This document shows positions 52,851 through 61,029 of a stretch of DNA of 64,000 bases, in pieces. The stretch spans positions 620,001-684,000 of the forward strand of contig OZ220677.1 in assembly GCA_965116335.1 (NCBI GenBank). Reading direction: 5' to 3'. Below the pieces are notes generated by a model, which searched no databases, was not told the origin of the DNA, and saw only the letters and a program-made list of their open reading frames with translations. The stretch is from G963663315 sp965116335. Its GTDB lineage: Bacteria; Pseudomonadota; Gammaproteobacteria; Arenicellales; Poriferihabitantaceae. The position numbers were made by a program, and so were the translations under genes. Position 1 is the stretch's first letter, and every line of letters starts with the position of its first letter.

Positions 52851-54587
52851 GTGATACTTACAGGCGCAGATATTGTTGTTCGATGTCTTCAGGATGAGGG
52901 TATTGAATATATTTTCGGATATCCGGGTGGCGCAGCCCTGCACATTTACGACGCGATGTATCGTCAGGACAAGGTCAAGCATATCCTGGTCCGTCACGAG
53001 CAAGGCGCGACCCATGCAGCAGACGGCTTTGCGCGTGCTACCGGCAAGCCCGGAGTGGTTCTGGTCACCTCCGGTCCCGGCGTTACCAATACCGTCACCG
53101 GCATCGCCACCGCCTACATGGATTCGATACCGATGGTCGTGATCACCGCGCAGGTTCCCTCTCATTTGATCGGGGACGATGCGTTTCAGGAAGTAGATAC
53201 TGTCGGCATCACCCGCCCCTGTGTAAAGCATAATTTCCTGATCAAAAGGACAGAAGATATCGCCGAGATCATGAAGAAGGCATTTTATATCGCGAGTTCC
53301 GGCCGACCCGGCCCGGTCGTTGTCGATATCCCGAAGGACGTGACCGCTAACTCAGCCGAGTATTTTTATCCTGAAAGCGTGGAAATGCGCTCCTATCAAC
53401 CCAGGAAACGCGGACACAGCAAACAGATAGAAAGAGGGATTGAACTGCTCATCAATGCCAAAAAGCCGATCATCTATACCGGCGGCGGCGCAATACTGTC
53501 CAATGCGGCCAAGCCTCTGACTGAGCTGGTCGATATGCTCCGCTATCCCAGCACCAGCACCCTGATGGGACTCGGCGCTATTCCGGCGTCCAGCCCCTGG
53601 TTTCTCGGAATGCTGGGTATGCACGGCACTTATGAATCCAACATGGCGATGTATGAATGCGATGTCATGCTGGCGGTCGGCGCCCGATTCGATGATCGGG
53701 TGACCGGCGACCTGGCCAATTTCTCACCCAACGCAAAAATTGTCCAGATTGATATCGACCCATCATCCATCGGCAAAAACGTCCGGGTTGAAGTCCCTAT
53801 CGTCGGTGATTGCAATGAAGTCCTGATTCAGATGAACGAGCAATTGAAATCCAGACTGGGTGAGATTGACCGCCCGGCCGTGGATGCCTGGTGGGACACG
53901 GTGGATCAGTGGAAATCGCTGGATTCGCTGGGGTATGACAACAGTGATCGGGTGATCAAGCCGCAGTTCATGGTTCAGAAACTGTTCGAGGCCACCAATG
54001 GAGACGCATTCATCACCTCGGATGTGGGCCAGCACCAGATGTGGGCCGCGCAGTATTACGCCTTTGAGAAGCCCCGCCGCTGGATCAATTCCGGTGGTCT
54101 CGGCACCATGGGGTTCGGGCTGCCTGCGGCGCTGGGCGTTCAACTGGCCTACCCGGATGACGTGGTGGCCTGCATAACCGGGGACGCCAGTATTCAGATG
54201 TGCCTGCAGGAATTGTCCACCTGTCTGCAATACAATCTGCCAATCAAGATCATCAACCTGAACAATCAATATATGGGGATGGTTCGCCAATGGCAGGAAT
54301 TTTTCTATGATCGCCGCTATTCACATTCCTATATGGACGCGCTACCGGACTTCGTGAAACTTGCCGAATCCTACGGTCATGTCGGCATGAGCATCAACAA
54401 GCCGGAGGATGTGGAGGGTGCGCTGCAGGAAGCGCTCGCACTGAAAAACCGGCTCGTGTTTCTGGATGTTCTGACCGATCACACCGAGAATGTATACCCG
54501 ATGATTGCCGCTGGCAAGGGACATAATGAAATGCAGCTCAAGCCGGATGACTGTGGATGCAACGTGCAGGAGCGTGAATTAGCCTGA
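52851..54587 (+). CDS. ilvI: Acetolactate synthase large subunit
   Basis: A 578-residue ThDP enzyme making acetolactate or acetohydroxybutyrate, the first common step of branched-chain amino acid synthesis. It has YIFGYPGGAALHIYD with the catalytic glutamate region (RHEQGATHAADG), the FAD-binding middle domain, and the ThDP motif GDASIQMCLQELSTC...NNQYMG. Start GTG 52851 with GAGG seven bases upstream. It overlaps ilvH by ATGA. In this position (ilvI-ilvH-ilvC) it is the biosynthetic AHAS III type. Confidence 0.96.
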   Translation: MILTGADIVVRCLQDEGIEYIFGYPGGAALHIYDAMYRQDKVKHILVRHEQGATHAADGFARATGKPGVVLVTSGPGVTNTVTGIATAYMDSIPMVVITAQVPSHLIGDDAFQEVDTVGITRPCVKHNFLIKRTEDIAEIMKKAFYIASSGRPGPVVVDIPKDVTANSAEYFYPESVEMRSYQPRKRGHSKQIERGIELLINAKKPIIYTGGGAILSNAAKPLTELVDMLRYPSTSTLMGLGAIPASSPWFLGMLGMHGTYESNMAMYECDVMLAVGARFDDRVTGDLANFSPNAKIVQIDIDPSSIGKNVRVEVPIVGDCNEVLIQMNEQLKSRLGEIDRPAVDAWWDTVDQWKSLDSLGYDNSDRVIKPQFMVQKLFEATNGDAFITSDVGQHQMWAAQYYAFEKPRRWINSGGLGTMGFGLPAALGVQLAYPDDVVACITGDASIQMCLQELSTCLQYNLPIKIINLNNQYMGMVRQWQEFFYDRRYSHSYMDALPDFVKLAESYGHVGMSINKPEDVEGALQEALALKNRLVFLDVLTDHTENVYPMIAAGKGHNEMQLKPDDCGCNVQERELA

Positions 54588-55081
54588 TGAAACGTATCAT
54601 TTCCGTACTGATGGAAAATGAATCCGGTGCCCTGTCGCGGGTGGCGGGCTTGTTCTCCGCACGTGGCTACAATATCGAATCACTGACTGTAGCCCCTACA
54701 GATGATGAATCGCTATCCAGAATGACCATTGTAACCTCTGGAACCGATGCAATCATTGAGCAGATCACCAAGCAGTTGAACAAGCTGGTGGATGTGGTAA
54801 AGCTGCGTGACCTGACCGAAGGCCAGTATCTGGGAAGAGAATTATTGCTGGTCAAAGTGACCGCATCCACCGCAGAGCAAAAAGATGACATCAAGAGACT
54901 GGCGGATATTTTCCGTGGCAGAATCATAGATGTCACCGAATCCACCTATACCCTGGAACTGACCGGCAGCACAGACAAGGTGGATGCCTTCCTGGACTCT
55001 CTCGCCCAAATAGAGCTGGTAGAGGTAGTCCGCTCCGGGATACTGGGTATCGGACGAGGCAGAAAGGCGCTCAGGGCGTAA
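54587..55081 (+). CDS. ilvH: Acetolactate synthase regulatory subunit
   Basis: A 164-residue small subunit with an N-terminal ACT domain (MKRIISVLMENESGALSRVA, GLFSARGYNIESLTVAPT) that binds valine for feedback inhibition, and a C-terminal domain (about 85-160). Length and sequence match IlvH. Translationally coupled to ilvI (ATGA overlap). An intercistronic hairpin, CCCCCG-catactc-CGGGGG, follows at about 55110 before ilvC. Confidence 0.96.
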   Translation: MKRIISVLMENESGALSRVAGLFSARGYNIESLTVAPTDDESLSRMTIVTSGTDAIIEQITKQLNKLVDVVKLRDLTEGQYLGRELLLVKVTASTAEQKDDIKRLADIFRGRIIDVTESTYTLELTGSTDKVDAFLDSLAQIELVEVVRSGILGIGRGRKALRA

Positions 55082-55163
55082 CCGTGCCTCCCACACTGAA
55101 GAACCTGCCCCCGCATACTCCGGGGGTGCCAGAACACTATTATTTTACGAGGAGAAACTGAAG

Positions 55164-56177
55164 ATGAAAGTTTATTATGACCAGGACGCCGATCTTGACA
55201 AGATTCGCAGCCGGAAAGTCGCTATTATCGGTTATGGATCTCAAGGTCATGCCCATGCCAACAATCTGAAAGAAAGCGGTGTGGATGTGGTCGTGGGCCT
55301 GCGCGAAGGTTCCGGTTCCCGGGCCAAGGCCGAACAGGCTGGCCTGGCTGTGGCGGACGTAAAGGCGGCAGCAGCCCAGGCGGATGTGGTCATGATGCTG
55401 TGCCCGGATGAGTTGATGGGGGGCATCTACCAGGAAATTGAAGGCGACCTGAAATCGGGAGCAACCCTGGCATTCGCCCACGGGTTCAATATTCACTTCG
55501 GTTATATCGAGCCGCGAGCGGACCTGAATGTGGTCATGATCGCGCCCAAAGGCCCGGGCCATCTGGTGCGCTCCACTTTTGAAGGAGGAGCAGGTGTTCC
55601 CTGCCTGATTGCAATTTCCATGGATGCTACCGGCGAGGCACACGCCATCTCTCTGGCTTATGCTTCCTGTATCGGCGGCGGACGCGCTGGCATCATAGAA
55701 ACCACGTTCAAGGAAGAGACCGAAACCGACCTGTTCGGTGAGCAGGCCGTACTGTGCGGCGGCGCGACCTCTCTGGTTCAGGCTGGCTTTGAAACACTGG
55801 TGGAAGCAGGTTACGCGCCTGAAATGGCTTACTTCGAATGCCTGCATGAATTAAAGCTGATTGTCGACTTAATGTATGAGGGCGGGATTGCCGATATGCG
55901 TTACTCGATCTCCAATACCGCAGAGTTCGGCGACCTGACCCGTGGCCCGCGAGTGGTGAACGAACAAACCAAGGCGGAGATGAAGAAAATTCTCACAGAA
56001 ATTCAATCGGGTGCCTTTGCCCGCGAATGGATGGAAGAAAACGCCACCGGCGGAAAACGTTTCCCCGAGTTACGGCGGCGCGGCCAGGAGCATCAAATTG
56101 AGCAGGTGGGAGCGAAACTCCGTTCTATGATGTCCTGGATCAGCGATAACAAGGTCGTCGATAAAGCGAAGAATTGA
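55164..56177 (+). CDS. ilvC: Ketol-acid reductoisomerase (class I)
   Basis: A 337-residue NADPH enzyme converting acetolactate to dihydroxyisovalerate with Mg. The Rossmann motif GYGSQGHAHANNL is near residue 25, and the C-terminal knotted domain carries the metal ligands (DLFGEQAVLCGG, AYFECLHELKLIVDLMYEGG). The class I length. A good AGGAGA site precedes ATG 55164. Third gene of the ilv operon. Confidence 0.97.
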   Translation: MKVYYDQDADLDKIRSRKVAIIGYGSQGHAHANNLKESGVDVVVGLREGSGSRAKAEQAGLAVADVKAAAAQADVVMMLCPDELMGGIYQEIEGDLKSGATLAFAHGFNIHFGYIEPRADLNVVMIAPKGPGHLVRSTFEGGAGVPCLIAISMDATGEAHAISLAYASCIGGGRAGIIETTFKEETETDLFGEQAVLCGGATSLVQAGFETLVEAGYAPEMAYFECLHELKLIVDLMYEGGIADMRYSISNTAEFGDLTRGPRVVNEQTKAEMKKILTEIQSGAFAREWMEENATGGKRFPELRRRGQEHQIEQVGAKLRSMMSWISDNKVVDKAKN

Positions 56178-56193
56178 TATTGCTGTTGCGGTC

Positions 56194-56847
56194 ATGGCCC
56201 GGTCCCGCTACCCCATTCTCGCAAGAGAGGGCGCCTGCCACCTGATTCTGGCCACAGCCGCCGGCGTTGCCGCAACCTGGTGGCTGGGGGCGTGGTCTAT
56301 TATCGTCTGGGTCGGCGTGCTGTTTGTCTTCCAGTTCTTCCGCGACCCACCGCGAAAAATCCCGGAAACTCCCGGTGTCGTCGTGTCCCCGGCCAGTGGG
56401 AAAATAGTCTCCGTGTCCGAGGAGAGCAATCCATACGCACAAAACCCTACGATCACCCTGAAAGTGAGTGTATTCATGAACGTGTTCTCGGTTCACTCCA
56501 ATCTGGCCCCGGTAGCGGGAAGCATACAGGAAGTCCGGTATTTCCCGGGCAAATTCGTCAATGCCGCCCTCGACAAGGCATCGTCTGAAAATGAACGCAA
56601 CGCTATTCATATTGAGACCGATCAGGGGCATCACGTTTACAGCGTACAAATCGCCGGATTGATTGCCCGGCGGATATTGTGTTACGTAAGTCCAGGAGAT
56701 GTAGTGGAAACCGGGCAACGCTACGGATTCATCCGCTTCGGCTCCAGAGTAGACCTGTATTTACCACTGGAAACCCGTTTGGTGGTAAAATTGGGGCAAT
56801 GGGTAGACTCCGGTAATAGCCCGGTCGGCTATTTACCGGGATACTGA
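56194..56847 (+). CDS. psd: Phosphatidylserine decarboxylase, short type
   Basis: A 217-residue membrane-associated proenzyme. It has an N-terminal hydrophobic segment (about 17-47), FFRDPPRKIP, VSPASGKIV, and MNVFSVHSNLAPVAG with the catalytic His. Self-cleavage would occur at the GS of RFGSRVDLYLP (about residue 185) to form the pyruvoyl group. It makes phosphatidylethanolamine from the product of the next gene, pssA. It follows ilvC by 16 bp, a common gammaproteobacterial linkage. Confidence 0.95.
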   Translation: MARSRYPILAREGACHLILATAAGVAATWWLGAWSIIVWVGVLFVFQFFRDPPRKIPETPGVVVSPASGKIVSVSEESNPYAQNPTITLKVSVFMNVFSVHSNLAPVAGSIQEVRYFPGKFVNAALDKASSENERNAIHIETDQGHHVYSVQIAGLIARRILCYVSPGDVVETGQRYGFIRFGSRVDLYLPLETRLVVKLGQWVDSGNSPVGYLPGY

Positions 56848-56875
56848 TACCCGCCAAAGAAACGCAGGCCCCTTT

Positions 56876-57730
56876 ATGGAACCACACGACACAACCGCCC
56901 ACGGAACCAGTAAGGGCATCTATTTCCTGCCCAGTCTTTTCACTACAGCCGGACTGTTTTTCGGGTTTTACGCAATTATCCAGGCCACACAGGGAAATTT
57001 CAGCCAGGCAGCAGCCGGAGTCCTGATTGCCATGATCATGGATGGCCTGGACGGTCGCGTTGCCCGATGGACCAACACAGCCAGCGACTTCGGCAAGGAA
57101 TATGACAGCCTGGTTGACGTAATCGCGTTTGGCGTGGCTCCGGGAATGATTATCTATTTCTGGTCATTGCAGCACCTCGGCAAGACAGGCTGGCTGATTT
57201 CATTTCTGTACGCCGCCGCTACTGCCTTGCGGCTCGCCCGATTCAACACATTGACAATCAAGGACAACCGCTACTTCTTTGGTCTGGCCTGTCCCGCCGC
57301 CGCCGCGTTCATCGCGTTCTGGGTATGGAACTTCAATGACACGGGCTTGACCGGAGAATCCATGGCTATCGCCAGCGGGGTTGTGACCCTGCTGATGTCC
57401 ATATTTATGGTCAGTAATATCAAATTCCGCAGTTTCAAGGATTTTGACCCGAAGCATAAAATCCCTTTTTTCGCCCTGCTTGCAATCGTCGGCTTCACCG
57501 TACTGATCTCATTCGACCCGCCGCGAGTACTGTTTCTAATGGCATTGGCTTATGCCCTGTCCGGCCCGGTGGGATGGGTCATCAGACGTCAGAAAGGGGA
57601 ACAGGAATCCCCGGCATTCCTGCCTGATGAGGAAGATCAGCCGGATGATACCGAAGACCCGTCCCCGCCAACCAGACTGAAATCGGTCAAAGGCCGCAAA
57701 TCGTCCCCTACAACATCATTCCCCCCTTGA
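56876..57730 (+). CDS. pssA: CDP-diacylglycerol-serine O-phosphatidyltransferase
   Basis: A 284-residue integral membrane enzyme of the CDP-alcohol phosphatidyltransferase type. The catalytic motif DGLDGRVARWTNTASDFGKE-YDSLVD (DG-x2-AR-x8-G-x3-D-x3-D) is intact near residues 59-81, followed by several membrane helices and a charged C-terminal tail. Together with psd it gives phosphatidylserine then phosphatidylethanolamine. The stop TGA (57728-57730) and the last residues SFPP lie inside a B-type repeat, so the C-terminus has been set by a repeat. Confidence 0.95.
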   Translation: MEPHDTTAHGTSKGIYFLPSLFTTAGLFFGFYAIIQATQGNFSQAAAGVLIAMIMDGLDGRVARWTNTASDFGKEYDSLVDVIAFGVAPGMIIYFWSLQHLGKTGWLISFLYAAATALRLARFNTLTIKDNRYFFGLACPAAAAFIAFWVWNFNDTGLTGESMAIASGVVTLLMSIFMVSNIKFRSFKDFDPKHKIPFFALLAIVGFTVLISFDPPRVLFLMALAYALSGPVGWVIRRQKGEQESPAFLPDEEDQPDDTEDPSPPTRLKSVKGRKSSPTTSFPP

Positions 57731-57998
57731 AGGGGAATCCACAACCACTCAGATACTGCGCTTACTGTCATCGTAGGGGCGCCCCTCTGTGGGTGCCCGC
57801 TATCGTTGATACCTGTTCCGGCGGTTGCGGGAGGGCACGGAGACCCTCCCCTACGATAACGGGTTGGCATCCATCACATCATTCCCCCCTTGAGGGGGAA
57901 TCCAATCCGCCATCACACGCAGGCGGGAATCCAACCCGCCATCATTCCCCCCTTGAGGGGGAATCCAATCCGTTTGCGGATTGGATGGGGGGACACAA
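57718..57998. repeat. Mosaic repeat cluster 7 (B, A, B fragments, B)
   Basis: A partial B palindrome (57718-57743) carrying the pssA stop, the linker ACTCAGATACTGCGCTTACTGTC, a complete 88-bp A module (57770-57857) with ends ATCGTAGGGG and CCCCTACGAT, a first B half (57880-57912), a C-like half CACGCAGGCGGGAATCCAACC (about 57917-57938), and a full B module (57943-57998) with AATCCAATCCG-tttg-CGGATTGGAT. The gap 57731-58125 has no gene. Confidence 0.85.
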
Positions 57999-58125
57999 CC
58001 GTCATCACACGCACCAAAACCCACTACCCCTCGCCCCGGCAGTGGATAATCAGGCAGAGTCCGTGTAGTATTACTGACCAGACAAGCTGTTTCCATAAAA
58101 ATCGCCTGACCTGGGGGTATTTGTA

Positions 58126-58944
58126 ATGACTGCTAAAAGCCGCAAAAAAGCCTTGAATATCGCTTATGAGAAAGAACTGGAGCGACTGCAAATCGAGTTG
58201 GTCAAACTCCAGGAATGGATCAAACACAAAAAACTCAAGATCGTAGTCATATTCGAGGGCCGGGACGCAGCCGGCAAGGGCGGCACAATCAAACGGATTA
58301 CCCAATCACTGAATCCACGGATCTGCTCGGTGGTCGCCCTGCCCGCTCCGACAGAAAGAGAGAAGACCCAGTGGTATTTCCAGCGTTACGCCGCACACCT
58401 TCCCGCCGCCGGTGAAATGGTGATTCTGGATCGCAGTTGGTATAACCGCGCTGGCGTTGAACGGGTCATGGGATTCTGCGACGAGGAAGAATATGAAGAA
58501 TTCATGCGAAGCTGTCCAGAGTTTGAACGTATGCTGGTGCGTTCCGGCATAAAACTGGTCAAATACTGGTTCTCGGTCAGTGATGAGGAGCAGGAAAGAC
58601 GGTTCCAGTCGCGTTCAGACGATCCAACCAAACGCTGGAAACTCAGCCCGATGGATCTGGAGTCCAGGAATCGCTGGGTAGAATACTCCAGGGCAAAGGA
58701 CTTCATGTTCGCTCATACCGACATCAAGCAGGCACCATGGCATGTGGTCAACTCCGACAACAAGAAGCATGCGCGAATCAACTGCATTACCCACCTGCTG
58801 AGCTTGATTGATTACGAGGACCTGACTCCGGAAAAAGTAGCCCTGGAAGCGAGACCCCCGGTTGCGAAAAGCTACGTTCGCCCGCCCATGGACGATCAGA
58901 ACTTCGTGCCGTCCGTTTTCCCGGGCGACCGGCCATTGGCGTGA
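58126..58944 (+). CDS. ppk2: Polyphosphate kinase 2
   Basis: A 272-residue PPK2-family kinase that uses polyphosphate to phosphorylate nucleotides. Walker A is FEGRDAAGKGGTIKR (about 43-57), and the lid/substrate motif DRSWYNRAGVERVMGF and the KYWFSVSDEEQERRFQSR segment are the PPK2 hallmarks. A single domain of this length is class I (acting mainly on nucleoside diphosphates), but class cannot be fixed by eye. Its last 49 bp overlap the 3' end of the convergent tungstate-binding gene. Confidence 0.93.
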   Translation: MTAKSRKKALNIAYEKELERLQIELVKLQEWIKHKKLKIVVIFEGRDAAGKGGTIKRITQSLNPRICSVVALPAPTEREKTQWYFQRYAAHLPAAGEMVILDRSWYNRAGVERVMGFCDEEEYEEFMRSCPEFERMLVRSGIKLVKYWFSVSDEEQERRFQSRSDDPTKRWKLSPMDLESRNRWVEYSRAKDFMFAHTDIKQAPWHVVNSDNKKHARINCITHLLSLIDYEDLTPEKVALEARPPVAKSYVRPPMDDQNFVPSVFPGDRPLA

Positions 58945-59732
58945 AATAATTGCTGCCCGTTGATGCGGTACTGATCAATCATCTCCTGCCCCTGCTCTGA
59001 AACCACCCAGTCAGAAAGCGCCATCGCACCGTCATAGTTGGTCGGGTGCAGGTCCGGGTTGATCACAATTACGCTGTATTGATTATGCAGTTCCGCACCC
59101 CCCTCAAACACAATCTCCAGCTCCAGCTTGTCCTGACTGAATAGCCAGGTGCCCCGGTCGGTCAACGTATAGGCTTGCAGCTCATCCGCTATTTGCAGGG
59201 TTTTCCCCATGCCCTGCCCCGCTTCCCGATACCAGGACTCATCAGGTTTGATCCCGGCCTGCCGCCACAACCCCAACTCCTTCTTATGAGTGCCGGAGTC
59301 ATCTCCTCTGGAAACAAACGGAACCTTGCTGGCGACCATGGATTTTATCGCCCCGCTGACAGACTTTTCCTCGCCGATACCAGCCGGGTCGCCTGCCGCT
59401 CCCACCAGCACGAAATCATTGAACATGAACGGCGTCCGGCGCACCCCATAGCCTGATTCCAGGAAAGCGATCTCACTGTTTTTCTCGTGAACCAGCAATA
59501 CATCGACATCACCCGCCTGCCCCATTTTCAGAGCTTTCCCGGTGCCAACGGCAATCACCTTATAGGTAAATCCGGTTGCCTCCTCCAGCGCGGGACGCAG
59601 ATAGTCAAACAATCCAGAGTTATCGACGCTGGTCGTGGTAGCCAGCAATACCGCGCGCTCGTCAACCTGGGCATGAGCAACCTGCACCCATAAAAAACAA
59701 GCCGACAATATACACAGGCAGTAATTGAACAT
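58896..59732 (-). CDS. Tungstate/molybdate-type ABC substrate-binding protein (TupA-like)
   Basis: A 278-residue exported binding protein. The mature part begins LLATTTSVDNSGLFDYLRPALEE and has DVLLVHEKNSE and VSRGDDSGTHKKELGLW, the TupA pattern for tungstate binding. Start ATG 59732 gives a signal peptide MFNYCLCILSACFLWVQVAHA with AHA cleavage; LSAC is also lipobox-like. The frame stays open to 59822 through a repeat, which I reject. No tupB or tupC permease/ATPase gene is adjacent, so the transporter partner must lie elsewhere or be missing. A 30-bp duplication covers its start region. Confidence 0.85.
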   Translation of the reverse strand: MFNYCLCILSACFLWVQVAHAQVDERAVLLATTTSVDNSGLFDYLRPALEEATGFTYKVIAVGTGKALKMGQAGDVDVLLVHEKNSEIAFLESGYGVRRTPFMFNDFVLVGAAGDPAGIGEEKSVSGAIKSMVASKVPFVSRGDDSGTHKKELGLWRQAGIKPDESWYREAGQGMGKTLQIADELQAYTLTDRGTWLFSQDKLELEIVFEGGAELHNQYSVIVINPDLHPTNYDGAMALSDWVVSEQGQEMIDQYRINGQQLFHANGRSPGKTDGTKF

Positions 59733-59810
59733 TACCACAACTTGTGGATTCCCGCATTCGCGGGAATGACGGGTGGTGATAATATACACAGACAGTAATT
59801 GAACATTACC
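59707..59810. repeat. C module flanked by a 30-bp direct duplication at the tupA-like start
   Basis: Copies at 59707-59736 and 59781-59810 (AATATACACAGGCAGTAATT then GAACATTACC) differ at one base. Between them lies a 44-bp insert holding a perfect C core, ATTCCC-GCATTCGC-GGGAAT, at 59748-59767. The left copy contains the start codon of the tupA-like gene; the right copy contains the same ATG without a matching frame. Confidence 0.9.
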
Positions 59811-59818
59811 GAGACCCT

Positions 59819-60892
59819 TCAATCAACCGCCTGTCGCAGCCATTCATGCAATTTCGCTATCGGTAGCTCGTTATCAATACCGCCCTTCGGGTCAAGCACC
59901 AGTGGTCCGGGACGATAACCCATGGATTGCAGCCCCCGTTGAACATTCCGTACCAGCTCCAGGTCTTCCGAGAAAGTCGTCTCCCGGTCGAGATCAATGG
60001 TCTTTCTCAACGTCTCATCGACTTCCCCGTCATCGGAGTACCAACCCCGATAGACTCGAACATCATCAACCGCCAACGGCCTCCAATGGTAGCTGTTGAC
60101 CACACCGCCGGGATAAATCTGGATGGACATGGCTGGCCACAGGAAAAAACTGCCATAGTCGGAGCCGCTGACATCGTACCAGGCCTGGTCACTACGAGTC
60201 GCGCGGGAAGTGTGCATCAGCACCTGCCCCTCGCCATAAGGCGCGATGCAGTATGAATCCGGATCAATCACTCCCTTGGAGAACTCCCGGTGAACCGTTC
60301 TGCAATGATAACATTCGTTGTAATTCTCAACCGCAGTCAACCAGTTACACCCCTCATCCGCCTCATGCTGCCAGGCAAACGCCCGCATCTCGATATCCGG
60401 GCAAAGTGCCAGAACTTGCTGCTTGACTCCGGGATAACAATCCTCCATTGAGTCTGCATCCGGGTCCAGATTGATAAACAGGAAACCCAGATATTCCTCC
60501 AGCCGTATTTGCGGCACGCAGATTCCACTGCGATCGAATCCGGCAACTGATTGTGAATTCGGCGCACTCATCAACTGTCCCGTGAGGTCGTAAACCCAGG
60601 AGTGATACGGGCAGGTCAGGGTCGGCTTGTTACCCATCCCTTCCACCAGCTTGTGCCCGCGATGCTGGCAGACGTTAAACATCGCCCGAAGCTGCCCATC
60701 GTAGCCATGCACCACGACAATGTCCTGATCAAACAAGGTGAAACTAAAGTAATCCCCGGGTTTTGCGACCTGACTCTGGTGGCAGGCAAACTGCCAGGTT
60801 TTGAAATAAATCCGGGTTTTTACACGCTTGAAAATTTCATTATCCGTAAAATATCTCGCTTGTAATCCTGTAACAGGGCTCGCTGTTGACAT
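59819..60892 (-). CDS. Rieske non-heme iron oxygenase, alpha subunit
   Basis: A 357-residue oxygenase component. The Rieske cluster ligands are C75-x-H77 and C94-x2-H97 (CQHRGHK ... CPYHSW), and the mononuclear iron site falls in ENYNECYHCRTVHREF. This branch includes choline, carnitine and glycine-betaine monooxygenases, which act on quaternary amines, as well as ring-hydroxylating enzymes. The dimethylglycine/sarcosine dehydrogenase-like gene 1.3 kb away supports a methylated-amine substrate, but it is on the other strand and no reductase gene is visible, so the substrate is an inference. Confidence 0.82.
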   Translation of the reverse strand: MSTASPVTGLQARYFTDNEIFKRVKTRIYFKTWQFACHQSQVAKPGDYFSFTLFDQDIVVVHGYDGQLRAMFNVCQHRGHKLVEGMGNKPTLTCPYHSWVYDLTGQLMSAPNSQSVAGFDRSGICVPQIRLEEYLGFLFINLDPDADSMEDCYPGVKQQVLALCPDIEMRAFAWQHEADEGCNWLTAVENYNECYHCRTVHREFSKGVIDPDSYCIAPYGEGQVLMHTSRATRSDQAWYDVSGSDYGSFFLWPAMSIQIYPGGVVNSYHWRPLAVDDVRVYRGWYSDDGEVDETLRKTIDLDRETTFSEDLELVRNVQRGLQSMGYRPGPLVLDPKGGIDNELPIAKLHEWLRQAVD

Positions 60893-61029
60893 CTTCGGGT
60901 TCCGCTCAAGTTGCTGTGTGAAATTCAGCTATTTTTACCACATAAATTATAATATAAACATCTGATTTTTTACCCGGTTGCCTGCAATGACTGGTAAAGT
61001 ACCGACATCCGGTATTACCCTTAAAAACA

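Noticed and set aside
16039..58000. Repeat clusters as CRISPR arrays
   Set aside because: Repeats are unequal in length, palindromic, in both orientations, without regular unique spacers, and no cas genes are present.
59733..59822. Longer start for the tungstate-binding protein
   Set aside because: The extra residues are encoded by the duplicated segment and the C repeat and would put the signal peptide inside the chain.
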